From Pomphorhynchus laevis (lineage: Eukaryota > Acanthocephala > Palaeacanthocephala > Echinorhynchida > Pomphorhynchidae): a stretch of DNA of 64,000 nt. The notes under the pieces were generated by a model. That model was not told the DNA's origin. It saw only the letters and a program-made list of their open reading frames with translations, and made no database searches. The stretch spans positions 166,708 through 230,707 of the forward strand of contig WNNJ02002901.1 of NCBI GenBank assembly GCA_012934845.2, given 5' to 3'. The translations under genes were made by a program, and so were the position numbers. This document shows, piece by piece, positions 12,334 through 25,934 of the stretch (within the stretch, counting starts at the first letter, position 1; every line of letters begins with the position of its first letter).

Positions 12334-12739
12334 TAATATAAGTTTGATTTTAAGGAAATACTATTGATTTTGTATAATGTAATAATTCTTCATTATCACA
12401 AAAGGGCAATTTCATAAATTTATATTGTTATCATTTTAATTTCTGCAAATCAAATCTGATTATCCACTGTATAAATTAAAAATAACGAAACATGATTATA
12501 AATAATAAATAATTATATAAGATTCTGTACAATTGATATTTATATAATGATAAAATTTATTATTAAAATTTTAAATAAAAATCAATTTTAATAAATTGAC
12601 AAATATGTAACAGACAAAATTCCGTATATTAAACATAATGATAGATAAAATAATTATTTAATAAATAATTAAAATAAGTTAATAGTTTTATATAATATTT
12701 TATATAATAAATAAAGTTAAAATAATTTATAAAGAAGTT

Positions 12740-13340
12740 AAAATAAAAAATTAAAATTTCAGATAAAAATCAATTGTTATGAATTGACCAATAAATAAGG
12801 ATTATGTATCAGGATAAGGTTTAGAGATCTTAAGGAGGAACTGTTATGCTATGAGGTTTGTTCTTTATTCCTTTACCCAACATTGCAGCGAAGCTAAATA
12901 CATGCTAATAACGTATTTTCAGATAAAATTGGGTTATCTGGTAAATTATTATAATATAAAGTATATTATTTATTATCCATATAAGCTCTTCACTTAAGAG
13001 TTTAAAGATATTTATACTTTTTATAATATTATTAAAAATATTTTTATATTCTTTACAAGGAAAACTAGATTTTCTAGTGCAAATGTATAAATTTTCATTA
13101 TAATGCAAAGTATATTATTTATTATCCATCCATAAAAATTTGCCACTTAAGAGTTTAAATTTATTCTTTATATTATTGTGTTGATTTATATATTTTACTA
13201 TTTTCTGCTTGATGTTATTTTTATAGTAACCTAGTTTAAAATATGTATCTATTAAATTATTTAAACGATTTTGAAGAAAGCCAATATCATTACATATTGT
13301 TGCAATTCTTTATTATCCACTCATAAAAATTTCACTTAAT
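12740..13340 (-). mobile_element. Penelope-like element tail, copy 1 (two overlapping pieces)
   Basis: In reverse orientation this holds the conserved 3' untranslated unit (core GATACAACG to CATGCTATCA-type sequences, about 12740-12960). It is followed by the end of the reverse-transcriptase thumb at about 13095-13330. The thumb matches the plus-strand copies near 31230 and 41110 that read NDIGFLQNHLNNLID and LSGKFLWIDNK before a stop. The array is non-functional. A short palindromic AT segment at about 13020-13090 separates the two pieces. Confidence 0.75.
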
Positions 13341-13404
13341 AGCTTAAATAAATTATTAATAATTAAATAATAAAATTAATAATTGTTATAAGATTTTATA
13401 TAAT

Positions 13405-13875
13405 TTAAATCAAGTTAAAATAAAAAATTGAAATTTAAAATAAAAGTCATTTTTAGGAATTGACTAAAAAATAACAAACGTTGTATCAGAATAAGAATTA
13501 GAGGTCATCAGAAGGAACTGCTATGCTATCATGTTTCGGCTACTAACTCCTCTACCTAACATAGCAGCGGTGCCAAATACATGCTAATGACGTATTTCCT
13601 CTGAAATAACTATCTAGTATCTTATTCCAATACAAAGTATATTATTTATTATCCATCCATAAAAATTTGCCACTTAAGAGTTTAAATTTATTCTTTATAT
13701 TATTGTGTTGATTTTTATATTTTACTATTTTTGTAGTAACCTAGTTTAAAATATGCATCTATTAAATTATTTAAATGATTTTGAAGAAAGCCAATATCAT
13801 TACATATTGTTGCAATTCTTTATTATCCACTCATAAAAATTTCACTTAATTGCTTAAATAAATTATTAATAATAT
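13405..13875 (-). mobile_element. Penelope-like element tail, copy 2
   Basis: Contains the untranslated unit at about 13410-13640, with the bases AACGTTGTATCAGAATAAG and a motif around TGCTATGCTATCATGTTTCG. The minus-strand thumb fragment follows at about 13640-13860. It is nearly identical to the copy at 13095-13340 over the thumb part, which points to recent duplication or amplification. Confidence 0.8.
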
Positions 13876-14194
13876 TTTACTGATTTATATTCTTTTCTAG
13901 GAGCAATAAATTATTTTATAATACATACATTAGCATGTATGTATATATGCTAATAACGTATTTCCCCCGATAAAATTTGAAAATAAAAATATTAAAGTTC
14001 AAAATCTGATAAAATTATGCTAAGTTATTATGCTATTTATTATCTATCCATAAAACTTTCGCTTAATAGTTTAAAGGAGCACTAAATTATTTTAATATTT
14101 TACTGCTACCAATCTTATCATACGGGATTGTTTTTCTATACATCAGATCAGCAAAATGAGTCTACGTATTTTATAAACTATATTTTATAGACCA

Positions 14195-14400
14195 TTTTAG
14201 AGGTCATCAGAAGGAACTGCTATGTTATCAGATTTAAGCACCTAGTACTCGACCCTACATATCAGCATTGCCAAATACTTGTTAATGGCGTATATTCTAT
14301 GATAAAAATCGATTATTTAGTGTACCTAATTCTAATACAAAGAATATTATTTATTATCCATCCATAATTTTTTTCGTTTAATAGTTTAAATAAATTTTTA
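14195..14400 (-). mobile_element. Penelope-like element tail, partial copy 3
   Basis: Only the untranslated unit (AGAGGTCATCAGAAGGAACT onward) and the first bases of the tail are left. A smaller scrap lies at about 14030-14080. Nothing is coding. Confidence 0.65.
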
Positions 14401-17400
14401 ATAATTATTTTTGTTGATTTATATATTGTAAATTTAATATTTTGAAAATATTTTGTTGATTTATACTTATACATCATAAGAAATAGAAAAATTCTTCAAA
14501 CTTGCCAGAAAATTTGTATTTTAAAATCTTTCAATTTAAAAACATAGAATTTTTAATAAATATTTTAATTTCTAAAATTTCGAAAATTAGGATTCGTGTT
14601 TTTGTTATGAAATGCGATCACTTGCTGCTATATTTGCGTTATGGCAAGTTTGTTAAATTGTCTCTTTCTCTTACTATTGTGTAATTCTCTTAGGAAACCC
14701 TTTTTTAATCAAATATTAAAAATGATGCATATACAAAAGGGAAACAATAAAAACATTTAGAGTGATAGGATTACATATTTAAATGTTTTCGTCTAATGAA
14801 AAGTCATGAATAAATAGAACAAAGAAAATACAGGCAAAGAAAAATAAAGAAAAAACATCGAGATAATCAGCTTAAGGGCAGAATTAATTCTATATGTAGA
14901 ATATCGATAGTATGAGCAAAAATATAAAAAGAAGACCATCTGCATAATTAAAAACGGTAAAAAGTTTATTGCAGTATAAAAATTTAATGTTGGATCAATT
15001 AAAATTTGATTTTACAAATAATTTTTCAAACTTCCCTTTATTTTGAGTCAAAGTGGTTCACATTGAGATGGACTAAATGTTCATGAGCAGGTGATAGTAT
15101 CATCATTGAGAATGCGGATCACAAAGAGTTTCAGATTTGTCCGACTTGGGTATACGATATACCCAAATCGTATAATTTTGGTAAATTTTGTTTAAAAGTT
15201 TTGTATGGATCGCAGGACATAGCGGTTTTTTTAATAAAAGGCATCTTTTTGAGTAAATTCATAAAATTATTTAATTTTATTTATGAATGAAATATATAAA
15301 TATATCTTTCATTTAACAGAATATAAATGAAAGATAATTAATATGAAAAATTAGTTCTTTATTTTTATTTAATTATACCTTGCGATAATTCAAAAAATTG
15401 TCATTTAAACAGTGTCACGACCATTTTATTAAGTAAGCATTTGAACTACTTACATGTTACTTAGACAAAAATTGCCATAATATCTCATGTACATCATTAT
15501 CGTAAAACTAATTGTAACTCGTTATATTCGTTATAACTCGTTATATAACTCATTGTAACTCGTTTTAATATAACTCGTTATAACTTATTATATTTTATCG
15601 CGTTATATTCCTTCAATTCTTGCATTGTTAAATTCCTTCATTGATTTTGCTAAAGAATAATCTGTTGCTTTATTAAATTACACTTTATGAACACAAAGAT
15701 AAATATGTTTTATCGTTAATAATAATTACTTTCTGAATAAATTTAATCGTCATTACTTTTCCCAAAAGAAAAAATCAAATTTTATTAGGACCAAATTACA
15801 ATTTGTATACATTTGTTGAAAAGTAATTTAACTTTTGATGGGTTTTAAATAATTTTTAATTAATTAATTAAATTTTTAATTAATAAGAATTTAATTAATT
15901 AAATTTAATTTTTTAATTATTAAATTATTTCATTTTTAATTTTAATAATTTTTTGTTTTAAACAAAACTGCAACTAAAATTATCTTTAAACACGGAATTA
16001 TTCTTTCTTTTAAATTTCGGATTTCTTCGCTATAAAATAAATCGTTTTGTTTTGACAAAGCATTTTCTTTGAAAAACAAAAGATAAATTTGTTGCGGAAA
16101 CTTGCAGAAATTTTTTATTTTTGGAGTTCAATTGAAATTATTTGATTCTTGGAGAAAAACTAAGACTTTATTTTATAATTCTGCAACGTTTTTATATTCA
16201 GTAATATTATAAAAAGTTGTCTAATTTATATTTTAAATAATTTATATTCAAACTTTTAAATTCTGTAATATTTTAATATTTTAATGTTGAGCCGATAATT
16301 CTGCAATATTTTTAATATTGCAGAATTAATTCTATTTAATAATTCAATCTAAGGATCTATCCATAACTATTTTAATTGCAATTTTGCATTTAAATGGAAA
16401 CTGAAAAATGTAATTTTTCGAGAGATAATATTACCACAATCGGTTCGGTGTTGCATTGGGTATAATTTAAAATCTTCAAATTTTAGATTTGAAGATTAGA
16501 GGGACAGTATTCACTCGATGAACAATTATACGTATCGCAAGTTATATATAATTTTAAAATATATAATTTTAAATATAATTTTAACATATGTCATGTTATA
16601 TAATTTTAGATATAATTTTAGCGCATATGCTGAATTTAAATATTTGTATTGTAGAAATTTATGCATTAGGATCTATTCTGTTTAAATGTCATCAAGCAAA
16701 TTATGATTTAATTGAAAATCGAATACTTTTAATTAATTCTTATTGAAATTTTATTAATTCAGTTTAAATTATCAGTTTGAAATTGGCTTGCTTTCTCGAT
16801 GAAATATTTTTTGATAGCGTTAGATAATTTAGTGTCCAAAAAGTGTATGAAAATCAAGATATTTTGAAATCTATAATGTCTGCGGTATTCTTTTGAAAAC
16901 CATTTGCGAATTTCATTAAGTCGTAAAATTCTAATCAGAAAATTTGTTCATATGTGCTTATTTTGCCACCTTTAAATATAGATAGGATCATAATAATTAA
17001 AAATATTGTGAAATCCGTTAGAGTGAAGTCAAAAATAGTTACGCAATTTAAATAGCAAGTGTTGATAGCCTTGGGAGTTGCAGAATCAATTGCGCGGTAA
17101 ATTGCGTCATTTATTAAATTGTAAACTAGAATATGGCGTAACAGAAAATTGACCAATGAGTGTTAGAATAAGGGTTGTAAATTTTTCCGGTTCCTTCCGA
17201 ACAGTTAGTGAGATATATTTTTAACAATTAAGTGTTATGACTGAGAAGATCCGTTAATCAATCTCATTTGAATGTATCCTAAAATGAAATAGAAATGTGT
17301 GTACTTGGGTATATTTATTAAATATAATCTTTGAATCTATTTAGTAAAATATAATCTTTGAGTATATTTATACTTGGGTCTATTTATTTAATATTTGAAA

Positions 17401-19250
17401 TTTGACAAGTCATTGAAGTCATGGTTCTAATTCTTATTTTGAAAGTAAATACTTTTTTGTATTTTTATAATTTGCTTTTCATTTTTATTTTACACGAATA
17501 CTCCGAAGTTTGAATTGCATTTTTAATTTTGTTACTTTTTTGTATCAAGAATTAAATTTATTTTTAAATATTTTGATTAAATCATCCAGTGCTTATAAAA
17601 CAGCATTTGTCCTGCTTGTTTGGTCAGAGTAAAACTTCGTATAAACAGAGTCACTTTGTAAGTGCATTTTGGCTTCCAGACAAAGGCATATAATTACTGA
17701 TTTACTTTTTCTCTAATCCCAAGGTAGTGTGCTTATCGAATTCGGAATTGTTTAATAATATGCAAATAACACGATGTGCTTTTCCGATCTTATCAGTTTA
17801 TATCCATTTATATGTGTTTGGACGTTTTACATAATTACGGACTTCTCTAATGGAATAGAGTAGTTCGTTACGCTGTGAAATCAAGGAAATTGCATGTGTT
17901 ACTAAAATTTTATATCATAATTCCAATTAAAGAGAAAATTAATCAGTAAAATATATTCTAATGCTTTCAGCATTAAAGCGGTACCGCTATCAGCCTGTTA
18001 AATGAATTTTATCTAATTTAATCTGTTCCGTAATGTTCCGTTGACCATTTTACTCTTCGTAATTTGCTTCATAATCGGCATTAAAACGTGGTGATTGCTT
18101 CTTCTAGAGTATTAATACATTGGTGTAGTACAATGTAGTCTTTTTAAAACATAGTCTGTCAGACAGTAAAATATAACCAAGGGCACACAAAACATTTAAG
18201 GGAGGGCAGCACACTTGTTCTTCTCTTGTTGATTGTCTCTCCTTCATTCATTAAAAATTGATGGTTACAATGCAAAATATGAATTTAATTATAATCTATT
18301 ATTCGACAGCAGTAATATGGTATCAACATCGGACTGACAAATCCCAAAAGTGCTTATAGACTATTCTATGAAGTCAATTTTGCAGCGTCCGCGATGAAAT
18401 GAAATTAATGTATTAATGCTTGTTCGTTTCAATTGAAAAGCGTATTAGCTTTAACTTTAATTTTGCTTAAATATTAATGAACTTTTAAAATATAATTCTT
18501 GACCAATACATTGGGGAATATGACATGCTTCTCCATAAAAACATAATGTCATCGAAGCCTTTGCATTAGACACAGATTTGCTAACGCGTTACTTCTTAAT
18601 GATGTCAACTTGGTAAGTTGATTTTGGTTAAAAATCAAATTTTTGTAAATGTACATTGTGTTCAATATGAATGTCGCGAAAGTTCAAGCCGCATGCTGAT
18701 AAATAAACAATTATATTTATATTATTTTTCAAATACTACAATTCGCAAAATACAAAATAGGATGTCGTTTGTTGAAAAATAAGCGGTTGTAAGCTATGAT
18801 CTCATTTAATAAGTAATTTTGCAACAAAACAAATGCATATACACTTAAGATATTTTTAAGGTGACGAATATTATAGTATCATATAATATTATTATAATAT
18901 TATTATATTATATTAAAGCATATATTGAAATATTAAATTAAATTATATATTAAAATATTATATTAAATTATAGATTTAAATATTATATTAATATATTTAT
19001 ATTTAACTTCAAATAATTAATTTAAATCAAATTACAAATTGAATTAATATACTCACTATAAGATACTATAGCGTATAATAAGGCATTAATTATTTATTAA
19101 TTCAAATTAATTTTTATTAATTTGTAATAATCTTTTTCGTTCTTAATTTCGATAAACTATTCTAGCTCAACAAATGTCTTCTTTTAATTGCAAACAAAAT
19201 ATTAATCTTTCAAAATTTTAGATCGATAAAAGTTTAATAAAACAAACTAG
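14401..19250. other. Long intergenic stretch upstream of the protocadherin
   Basis: About 4.8 kb of AT-rich DNA. Short frames at 14502-14684 (plus) and 16935-17156 (minus) have no recognisable motif. It holds low-complexity A/T tetranucleotide runs (15830-15970), ATATAATTTTA repeats (16540-16620) and a TTATATTAAAT-rich block (18880-19010). Promoter elements could lie here but none can be assigned. A TTTTAG acceptor-like site at about 19221 may mark a 5' untranslated intron or trans-splice site. Confidence 0.5.
15510..15610 (+). repeat. Minisatellite of TAACTCGTTATA-type units
   Basis: Six or more imperfect copies of TAACTCGTTATA or TAACTCGTTTTA follow one another with one- to ten-base spacers. 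No partner exists elsewhere in the window. Confidence 0.7.
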
Positions 19251-22013
19251 ATGATTAAATATTGCGCGATAATTTTATTTATAATGCAATGTCCCTTATC
19301 GGTAAATTCACTATCGGCCACCAACAATATTGTGAGTAAAATATATGAGATTACAGTGAAAGAGGATCTAGACTTGAATAGCATTATATTTTCAACGAAA
19401 AACGAAGATATTCCTGTGGATAGTGTTTTTCAACTTGCCGCCAAAGATAGTTTAACGCAATATTTCAATGTTGACGAAAATACCGGAACGATTTTGCTAC
19501 AAAAACCACTCGATCGTGAACGACTCGTTGACCTTCGGATATGTCCACAGATTGACAACTGTACGTTAGTATTAATTCTGATTAATGAAAAGAATCAGAA
19601 GTTGTATCATATCGAGATCCACATTGAAGATATTAACGATAATGATCCACAATTTACGGCTAATTTTCTGAACCTTACAATACCCGAAAATGTTCCCATT
19701 GGCTATCGATATTACCTTGAAAGAGCAAAGGACTTAGATATCGGAAAGAATGCAATCATAACGTATCATTTAATTGACGAAACATTTGGTGAAAGTAGTA
19801 GCGAAAGGCGTACATTTAAACTTGTAGATGATCAGGTTTTAGCAATTGAAGTTCGAAAGTCATTGGATTTTGAATCAAAATCGAAGTACTCACTTAAATT
19901 GATTGCAAATGATAATGGTAGTCCTCCTAGATCAACTGAACTGCCAATATCAATTAATATAGAAGACGTTAATGATAACAGTCCAAAATGTATTCGGCAA
20001 AAAACAAGTGTATCAGTTAGCGAAAACACACCAATTTACAGTGTACTTGCAAAAGTAAAAGCGACTGATATCGATTCTGGTCGAAATGGTGAGCTGGAAT
20101 ATCAATTGCTGCCAATAGAACCGGAAAGTAAAGATATGTTTGATATAGATCGTGATACAGGCACAATAACGCTAAAAGTCGCAATGGATTACGAGAAAGT
20201 ACGAAAATACAATTTAGATGTAGTTGTATCTGACAAAGGACGCGTTTCATTATCGACAATATGTGCTGTTGAAATTCATGTTACCGACGTTAACGATAAT
20301 GATCCCGAAATAGAGGTAAACATTTTGCCAAAATACAGAGATTATTTGATAGAAAGCAGCAATCTCATAGAAGAAGTGAACAATGAATATTTTGTAAGAC
20401 TCCGTGAAGATCTACCAGCCAAAACCGTGATTGGTCAAGTTCACTTACATGATCGAGACAATACTGACAGGTCCAGCAAAATGCCGATTAGTTTTTCCTG
20501 CAATGAAACTAACAAAAACCCTTTCATGCTTTCAGGCATAGACAATTTTACATATTTTATATACAGTCAAGAACTTGATCGTGAACAAGTCGAATATTAT
20601 CGGTGCCTACTATCAGTTAACGACAGTGGATATCCAATACGTTCCAGCAGCGTTATTTTTTATTTAACGGTTGACGACGTAAACGACAACTCACCTGTGT
20701 TTAACGTTACAACTTCAAAAAGATTGTCAGTACGAGAAAATAGTGCGATCGGAACCCTTATTTCCATAATCAATGCAACCGATGCAGATAAAGCTGATAC
20801 AAACAACTCCAGAATTCGATTCCTCTGTCAATCGAACATGTTCCGAATAGATGAGATTACTGGACATTTATACAGCAAAGTTGTATTTGATAGAGAACAA
20901 CAAAGTCAATATCAGATAGAGATTGTAGCAATTGATCAAAATGTAGATGACCCGAAAAATGCATCGCTTAAATTAATAATTGATATTATTGACGAGAATG
21001 ACAATCCTCCCAAATTTAGATTTAAATCTTATAACTTTTCAGTAAATGAAAATATAAAAATTGGATCAACCGTTGGAAGAGTCCAAGCTACAGATGACGA
21101 TATGGGATCAAATGCTATGCTTGTATACAGATTTTGCAACCAAACGAAACCAGATTTCCCGTTTGAACTGTTACCGGATGGCATAATTCGCACGAGTAAT
21201 CTAATTGACTATGAAAAACAACCGATATACGAAACAGAAATATGTGTTGATGATGGAGGTGGGGGATCAGCAACTACTAAAATACAGCTAACAGATAGTA
21301 CGAAAATAATGTTCTTGATTAAAAATCTGAATGACAACTGTCCAAAAATCCAATTACCAACTGGAAAAGTGATGTTTTTAAATCGAGATGTGACACGAAA
21401 TTGGAACATCACCGCGTTAATTAGTGACGCGGATGGATTAATCGATAAGATTACCGTAACCGTAAGCCATCCGTCAATGGTCGCTAGACATCGATTTAAT
21501 GACACATACCTTTTGTATTTTCCATTTATTGTCCCTACAGTTGGTCAATATATCGTGACTGTAATTGCAATTGATGAAATGCTATGTAACGTTACTTGTT
21601 CGTTTGTAATTGTCGTTGGAGATAATTCAACAGAAGACGTAAGTTCATTGCTAGCTAGAGCCGAACTGGATCTTATTAGATTTGAAATGGAGAAAACCAA
21701 ATTAATAGACAAGCGACAATCACATAGGCGATATGATTCATCATCAGTCAACCGGAAGGAATCCATATCGTCAATTACAATCATACTATCTACTCTGTTT
21801 GTAATTCTCATTATTCTAACTGCTCTACTATTGACAATCATATCACATAAGCGAAAGAAAATTCAATGGTCTACAACAACAGGTGATTCCTTTAAATCGG
21901 ATAGTTTCGATTTAGATGGGGATTCTGCAATGAGTTCAAAATCTAATCAGGAACAACTGCATAAGCAGTCAACTACGAGCAGATCGAGCAACGACCTTCC
22001 TGCAAATAATAAA
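19251..22013 (+). CDS. Protocadherin, first coding exon (ectodomain and membrane segment)
   Basis: Encodes about 921 residues of a calcium-dependent cell-adhesion receptor of the protocadherin type. Residues 1-20 are a signal peptide. At least six cadherin repeats follow. They are marked by linker motifs DINDNDPQF (about 127), DVNDNSPKC (239), DVNDNDPEI (345), DVNDNSPVF (475), DENDNPPKF (581) and LNDNCPKI (692), with LDRE and DxD calcium-binding motifs between them. A membrane helix lies at about 841-864, followed by a basic stop-transfer HKRKK and a Ser-rich tail. The open frame runs on to a TAA at 22029-22031. However, GTAAGT at 22014 is a good donor after codon 921, so the last five codons are probably intron. 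An ectodomain in one exon is typical of protocadherins. Confidence 0.95.
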
Positions 22014-22631
22014 GTAAGTTTTAAAAAATAATTACAAATACACGAAAATCTTTAATTAAATATAATTTAAAATGTAAAATGCAATCAATTTAAATATTAT
22101 TCAATTTTTAAAATTTATTGAATTATGAAAACATTAAAATAACAATTAAAACTTGAGAATTATCTCTAGAAAATAAATTTCGAATTATAGAAACGTCAAA
22201 ATTGCAATGTAAACTTTTAGGATGCAATTTCTGAAATTAAACAAAATAAAATTTTAATTTAATTATTTAAAAATATTTAAAGTAAATCTGATCTCAGGAA
22301 ATCTTAGTAAGATTTCCTTAATCCTAGAAAATTTTCCAATATATTCAAATATTCGTTCGCCATTTTAATCTCGTAGAACTTGACATTCAAAAATGATTTG
22401 CATCTTACGTTTTCTATATAAATACCTTAAAAAAGGACTCAGAATACCGCAATTTTAACTTGTACTTGCAAATTTGAATAGTGCAACGAAAGAATTGACT
22501 CTTCAAAATTCTATTTCGGATTCCATGTATCTTTTACAATTTATGTACTTTTTTAATTCAATAATCAATACACAATATTGAGGATAAAAGTTCTGAGATG
22601 AAAACTGAGATATAGGAAGACATGGATTAAG

Positions 22632-22748
22632 AAAGGTGTCACAAGACAAAAGCACCTTAGAGCCAAGAGTCAAACTGGTTCTGAATCCGATATTGTTTCG
22701 TCTTGCTATGCACGACATGATGTAGCGTGCAGTAAATCTGAATGCGAT
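22632..22748 (+). CDS. Protocadherin, probable cytoplasmic-tail exon
   Basis: An open frame with coding character lies between a TTAAG acceptor at 22630-22631 and a GTATGA donor at 22749, both phase 0. It follows the phase-0 donor of the main exon. It encodes a polar segment containing KSQTGSESDIVSSCYARHD. An alternative donor, GTAAAT at 22732 (phase 1), would join in frame to a TTCAG acceptor at 22885. The acceptor lacks a pyrimidine tract, as do several others in this window. Transcript data would be needed to fix the ends. Confidence 0.5.
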
Positions 22749-22844
22749 GTATGAACTATTGTTACTGTACCATCTAATTATAAATCCCTGTTGTCAAATG
22801 AGTTTATTTGTGGATCTTGATTGTATCTTTGAATTACTTTCCAG

Positions 22845-23333
22845 ATTTGCGAGAAGTCGCTGTTCCGATCAAGGTGATAATTCAGTTCTGACCGACTCAT
22901 CCGATGACTGCTATCTTACGAACCTCAACGTCTACGAATCCAATTATATCAACATGATCCGACAGTAACACCTGTTTTAGGTGAGGATTTGACGTCAATG
23001 TTCTCTATCTACCCATCTACTTTTCCACTGTCTTGTCAGCCAGCTTTCATTACTCCCAATGTCATTCTTACATCGCCCTCACGGCGTATTTATCGTCCTA
23101 ATATATCATCTTCCAATCATCTTTTCATATCTTCCTTACCTGAACATACCTCTCATGGTAGCCCATTGCACTCGTCTATACAATTTTATAGCTCTCCTAC
23201 GTATGTTTCTACTAATCTCCGAGTATTTGGTCCACTCCCGATTACTCCCGTGACTCATCTTGATTATCAAAATAATAAAGAATATCGTGAAAGTGGTTTA
23301 CTTATTAATTTAAAATACCGTTGCAATTTAAAG
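22845..23333 (+). CDS. Protocadherin, probable cytoplasmic-tail exon(s) with a frame conflict
   Basis: Two abutting frames look coding. From the TTTCCAG acceptor (22844) one frame reads an acidic, Ser-rich segment (DQGDNSVLTDSSDDCYLTNL) and ends in TAA at 22966-22968. From about 22940 the neighbouring frame reads DPTVTPVLGEDLTSMFSIY and stays open through a Pro/Ser-rich stretch to AAG followed by GTATTA at 23334. That donor is phase 0 and fits the next exon. Either a one-base loss near 22945 breaks the gene here, or two alternative tails are spliced from this region. Both segments look like an intracellular receptor tail. Confidence 0.5.
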
Positions 23334-24478
23334 GTATTATGATTCTGATCAAACTTGAACCAAAAGTATATGATTTGGAAGTGATGAATTAAAAAATTTT
23401 ATACTCAAAATTGGCGTATGATGTATCTTTAACATATTTCATCTTACGAGTTTTAGGAAATAAAATAGAAACCCTGACTGGTATTTTTACAATAATAAGA
23501 TTTCATGAACTATTTTGTTGAAAGTGTGATTCTCCTATAGTATTGCTGAGTACTTCACTTGTATTAATCACACTTTATTTCAAATGTGTTTCTATTTTAT
23601 AATAATTACATAATTGACTATATATAGATTTTAAAAAAAGTAAATTCCTCATCCGTTTAACAATTGTCATCAGCGTTGTGGCTGTAAGTAGAGCGTGCAC
23701 GATTACCTTCAAACGGGCAACGATGATTAGCTGCCACATAAGTCGTCAGAAAACGTTACCGATCTTTGGGGTCGTTTCTTTCGTCCGTTGTGTTTGGTAC
23801 GAGCGTGTCCATACTTATTACATTAAGTATGTAATACTTAATGCAAGAATTTCCATAAAATGATAAATATTTTAAACGTAAAGATGAAATTTCGATAAAA
23901 ATAATTCGAAATAATTAAATGTCACTTAAATAAAATTCGAATTAATATCGGCCTTTTTATTTTCTTATCTAAACGAAACGTAATGTAGATTTTCTTAAAT
24001 CTTTTCATTTATATACTTCTTTAATTACATAATTCAAGAAGAATTGAATATAATATGTATTAGAATAAATATTTTAGTTATAAGTCTTACAAATACTATA
24101 TAAATTATATGTTGAAAATATTTAAATTTAAATTTAAATTTAAATATTTTAATTATTTTACGAATTAATTTATACTGAATTATTTTTGAATAAAAGTAGA
24201 AACAATTATTACTTATTAAATTATTATTAAACATTATAAAATTATTATATTTATTTATATAAATCCAAAATTTGCTAAATAGCCAAAATAATTCAACAGC
24301 GAAAATTAATATATAAATTAATATATCAATATTAATTTAGGTATTAGAACAAATGTGTTGATTTATATATGAATCAACATTTTGGTCGATTTTGTATCAA
24401 AATCGAGCTTAAATCAAAATTTGGTTAATCATTTGATAAATTCATTCAAAAGCAAAAATAATTTAAAATTGTTCCGAA

Positions 24479-24652
24479 ATAATTATCAGAACTGGATCAA
24501 AGGAAAGAAAAAATTATTTTTGATATTTTGCTAACATCTGTTAGCATCTTGAAACAAATTATTAATTTGTATTTTTCTGAAGATGCGAACAGAAGTTAGC
24601 GAAATATCAAAAATAATTTCCTCTTTTCTTTGATCCAGCTTTAATAATTATT
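24479..24652. repeat. Imperfect inverted repeat, possible miniature transposon
   Basis: The left arm (about 24479-24550, with ACTGGATCAAAGGAAAGAAA) pairs with the right arm (about 24579-24652) around a 28-base loop. Arms are about 72 bp with few mismatches. It lies in the probable protocadherin intron and looks like a fold-back or miniature inverted-repeat element. No target duplication was confirmed. Confidence 0.75.
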
Positions 24653-25329
24653 TATCAATAATGGATCATGATCAACTATTTAAAATTGTTCCTGTTGAAT
24701 TAACTTTTGATTGCTCATTATTGAATTCAATGAGTAGACTTTATTAAATCAAACATATAAAAGAGGATTTGGTTATCTTTTAGTTATTTAGCAATCCTTG
24801 ATTTTGTTAACAATTATTCATTTTAAATCAAACAAGTCGTTTCCTTTTTATCTTTAAATAGCTATCTTAATACTATCTTAAATAGCTTATTTAATTGTTT
24901 AATCTTAGGTTTCTTGAATTATTCATATAATTATAGTTAACATATTTAACATAAATGACAATGATGTTAAAAATTTAAATTATTCAATAAGGATATAAAG
25001 AGATATATAAGTAAATTTTGAATAATATAATTATATAAGAAAATATCATAAAATAAGAATCTTATATTGTTATAATCTTATAATAATCTATAATAATTTT
25101 ATAATATTCGTAAAATTCAAGCTATTTTATGAAATACTATTTTAGAATTATATCAAGCATACTATTTTAAGAACAAATCGGGAACTATATTTTGACATTG
25201 TATATTTTAGTAATCAAATCTAACCTTATTTCAAATTAATCTAAAATTTTAGCAATATACTGATTACAAAACAAGGTCTAATACTGAATTATGTATGCGC
25301 TACTTAATGTTTTAACTGGAAAATTATCT

Positions 25330-25920
25330 AATTGTGATCTCAATTTATCTCAACTTAATTTAGACAATGTCTCAATTTATTTAATATTCATATTTAATTT
25401 AAACAATTTCCTGAATAAAATTATTAACAATTTTTATATCTTTAAAAAGATAAGTTATTTTACTTAATATTATTTTAGAGAAAATAACATTAAAACGTCG
25501 ATAAAAATATTAATATTTAAGCATTAATATTATTTATAAATATAAATAATATTATAATTATAATATTAAATAATATATTATATATAATATATTATATTAA
25601 ATAATAATTTTATAAATATAAATAATATAATATTATTCATATTATTTAATATATAAACCGAGAAAGATTTAATTGTGATCTCAATTTATTTAATATTCAT
25701 ATTTAATTTAAACAATTTCCTAATAAAATATTAAATTTTCAAAATTTACTTTAAAAAGATAAGTTATTTTACTGTATGATATTTAGAAAGAATAATAAAC
25801 TGAAAAATATCGTGATTTCAATATATTTAATATTCATATCTAATTTAGTATTAATAAATTTAATATCTAAAATAGTTTTTATTTTACTCAACATTATTTG
25901 AAAGAATATTAAAACGTTAA
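25330..25920 (+). repeat. Threefold degenerate tandem repeat
   Basis: The module beginning GTGATCTCAATTTATTTAAT and ending near GATAAGTTATTTTACT occurs at about 25335-25480, 25672-25775 and, more diverged, 25808-25900. AT microsatellite fills 25540-25650. Confidence 0.65.
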
Positions 25921-25934
25921 TTTTGAATATTAAG

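Larger units (their letters stand above)
23343..25934. other. Probable protocadherin intron, AT-rich with repeats
   Basis: No convincing exon was seen. A small GC-richer patch at 23660-23830 has open frames on both strands but no recognisable protein. The stretch also holds the hairpin at 24479-24652 and the threefold repeat at 25330-25920. Confidence 0.45.

Noticed and set aside
14502-14684. 60-codon plus-strand frame
   Set aside because: AT-driven composition, no motif and no splice or promoter context.
16935-17156. 73-codon minus-strand frame with a hydrophobic stretch
   Set aside because: No recognisable family and no linked exon; the hydrophobic run is what AT-rich codons give by chance.
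22014-22031. Last five codons of the long cadherin frame as the true C-terminus
   Set aside because: They begin exactly at a GTAAGT donor and read into AT-rich sequence; intron read-through is more likely.
23660-23863. GC-richer patch with open frames on both strands
   Set aside because: Neither frame shows a motif, and I could not find splice sites of matching phase to join it to the protocadherin.
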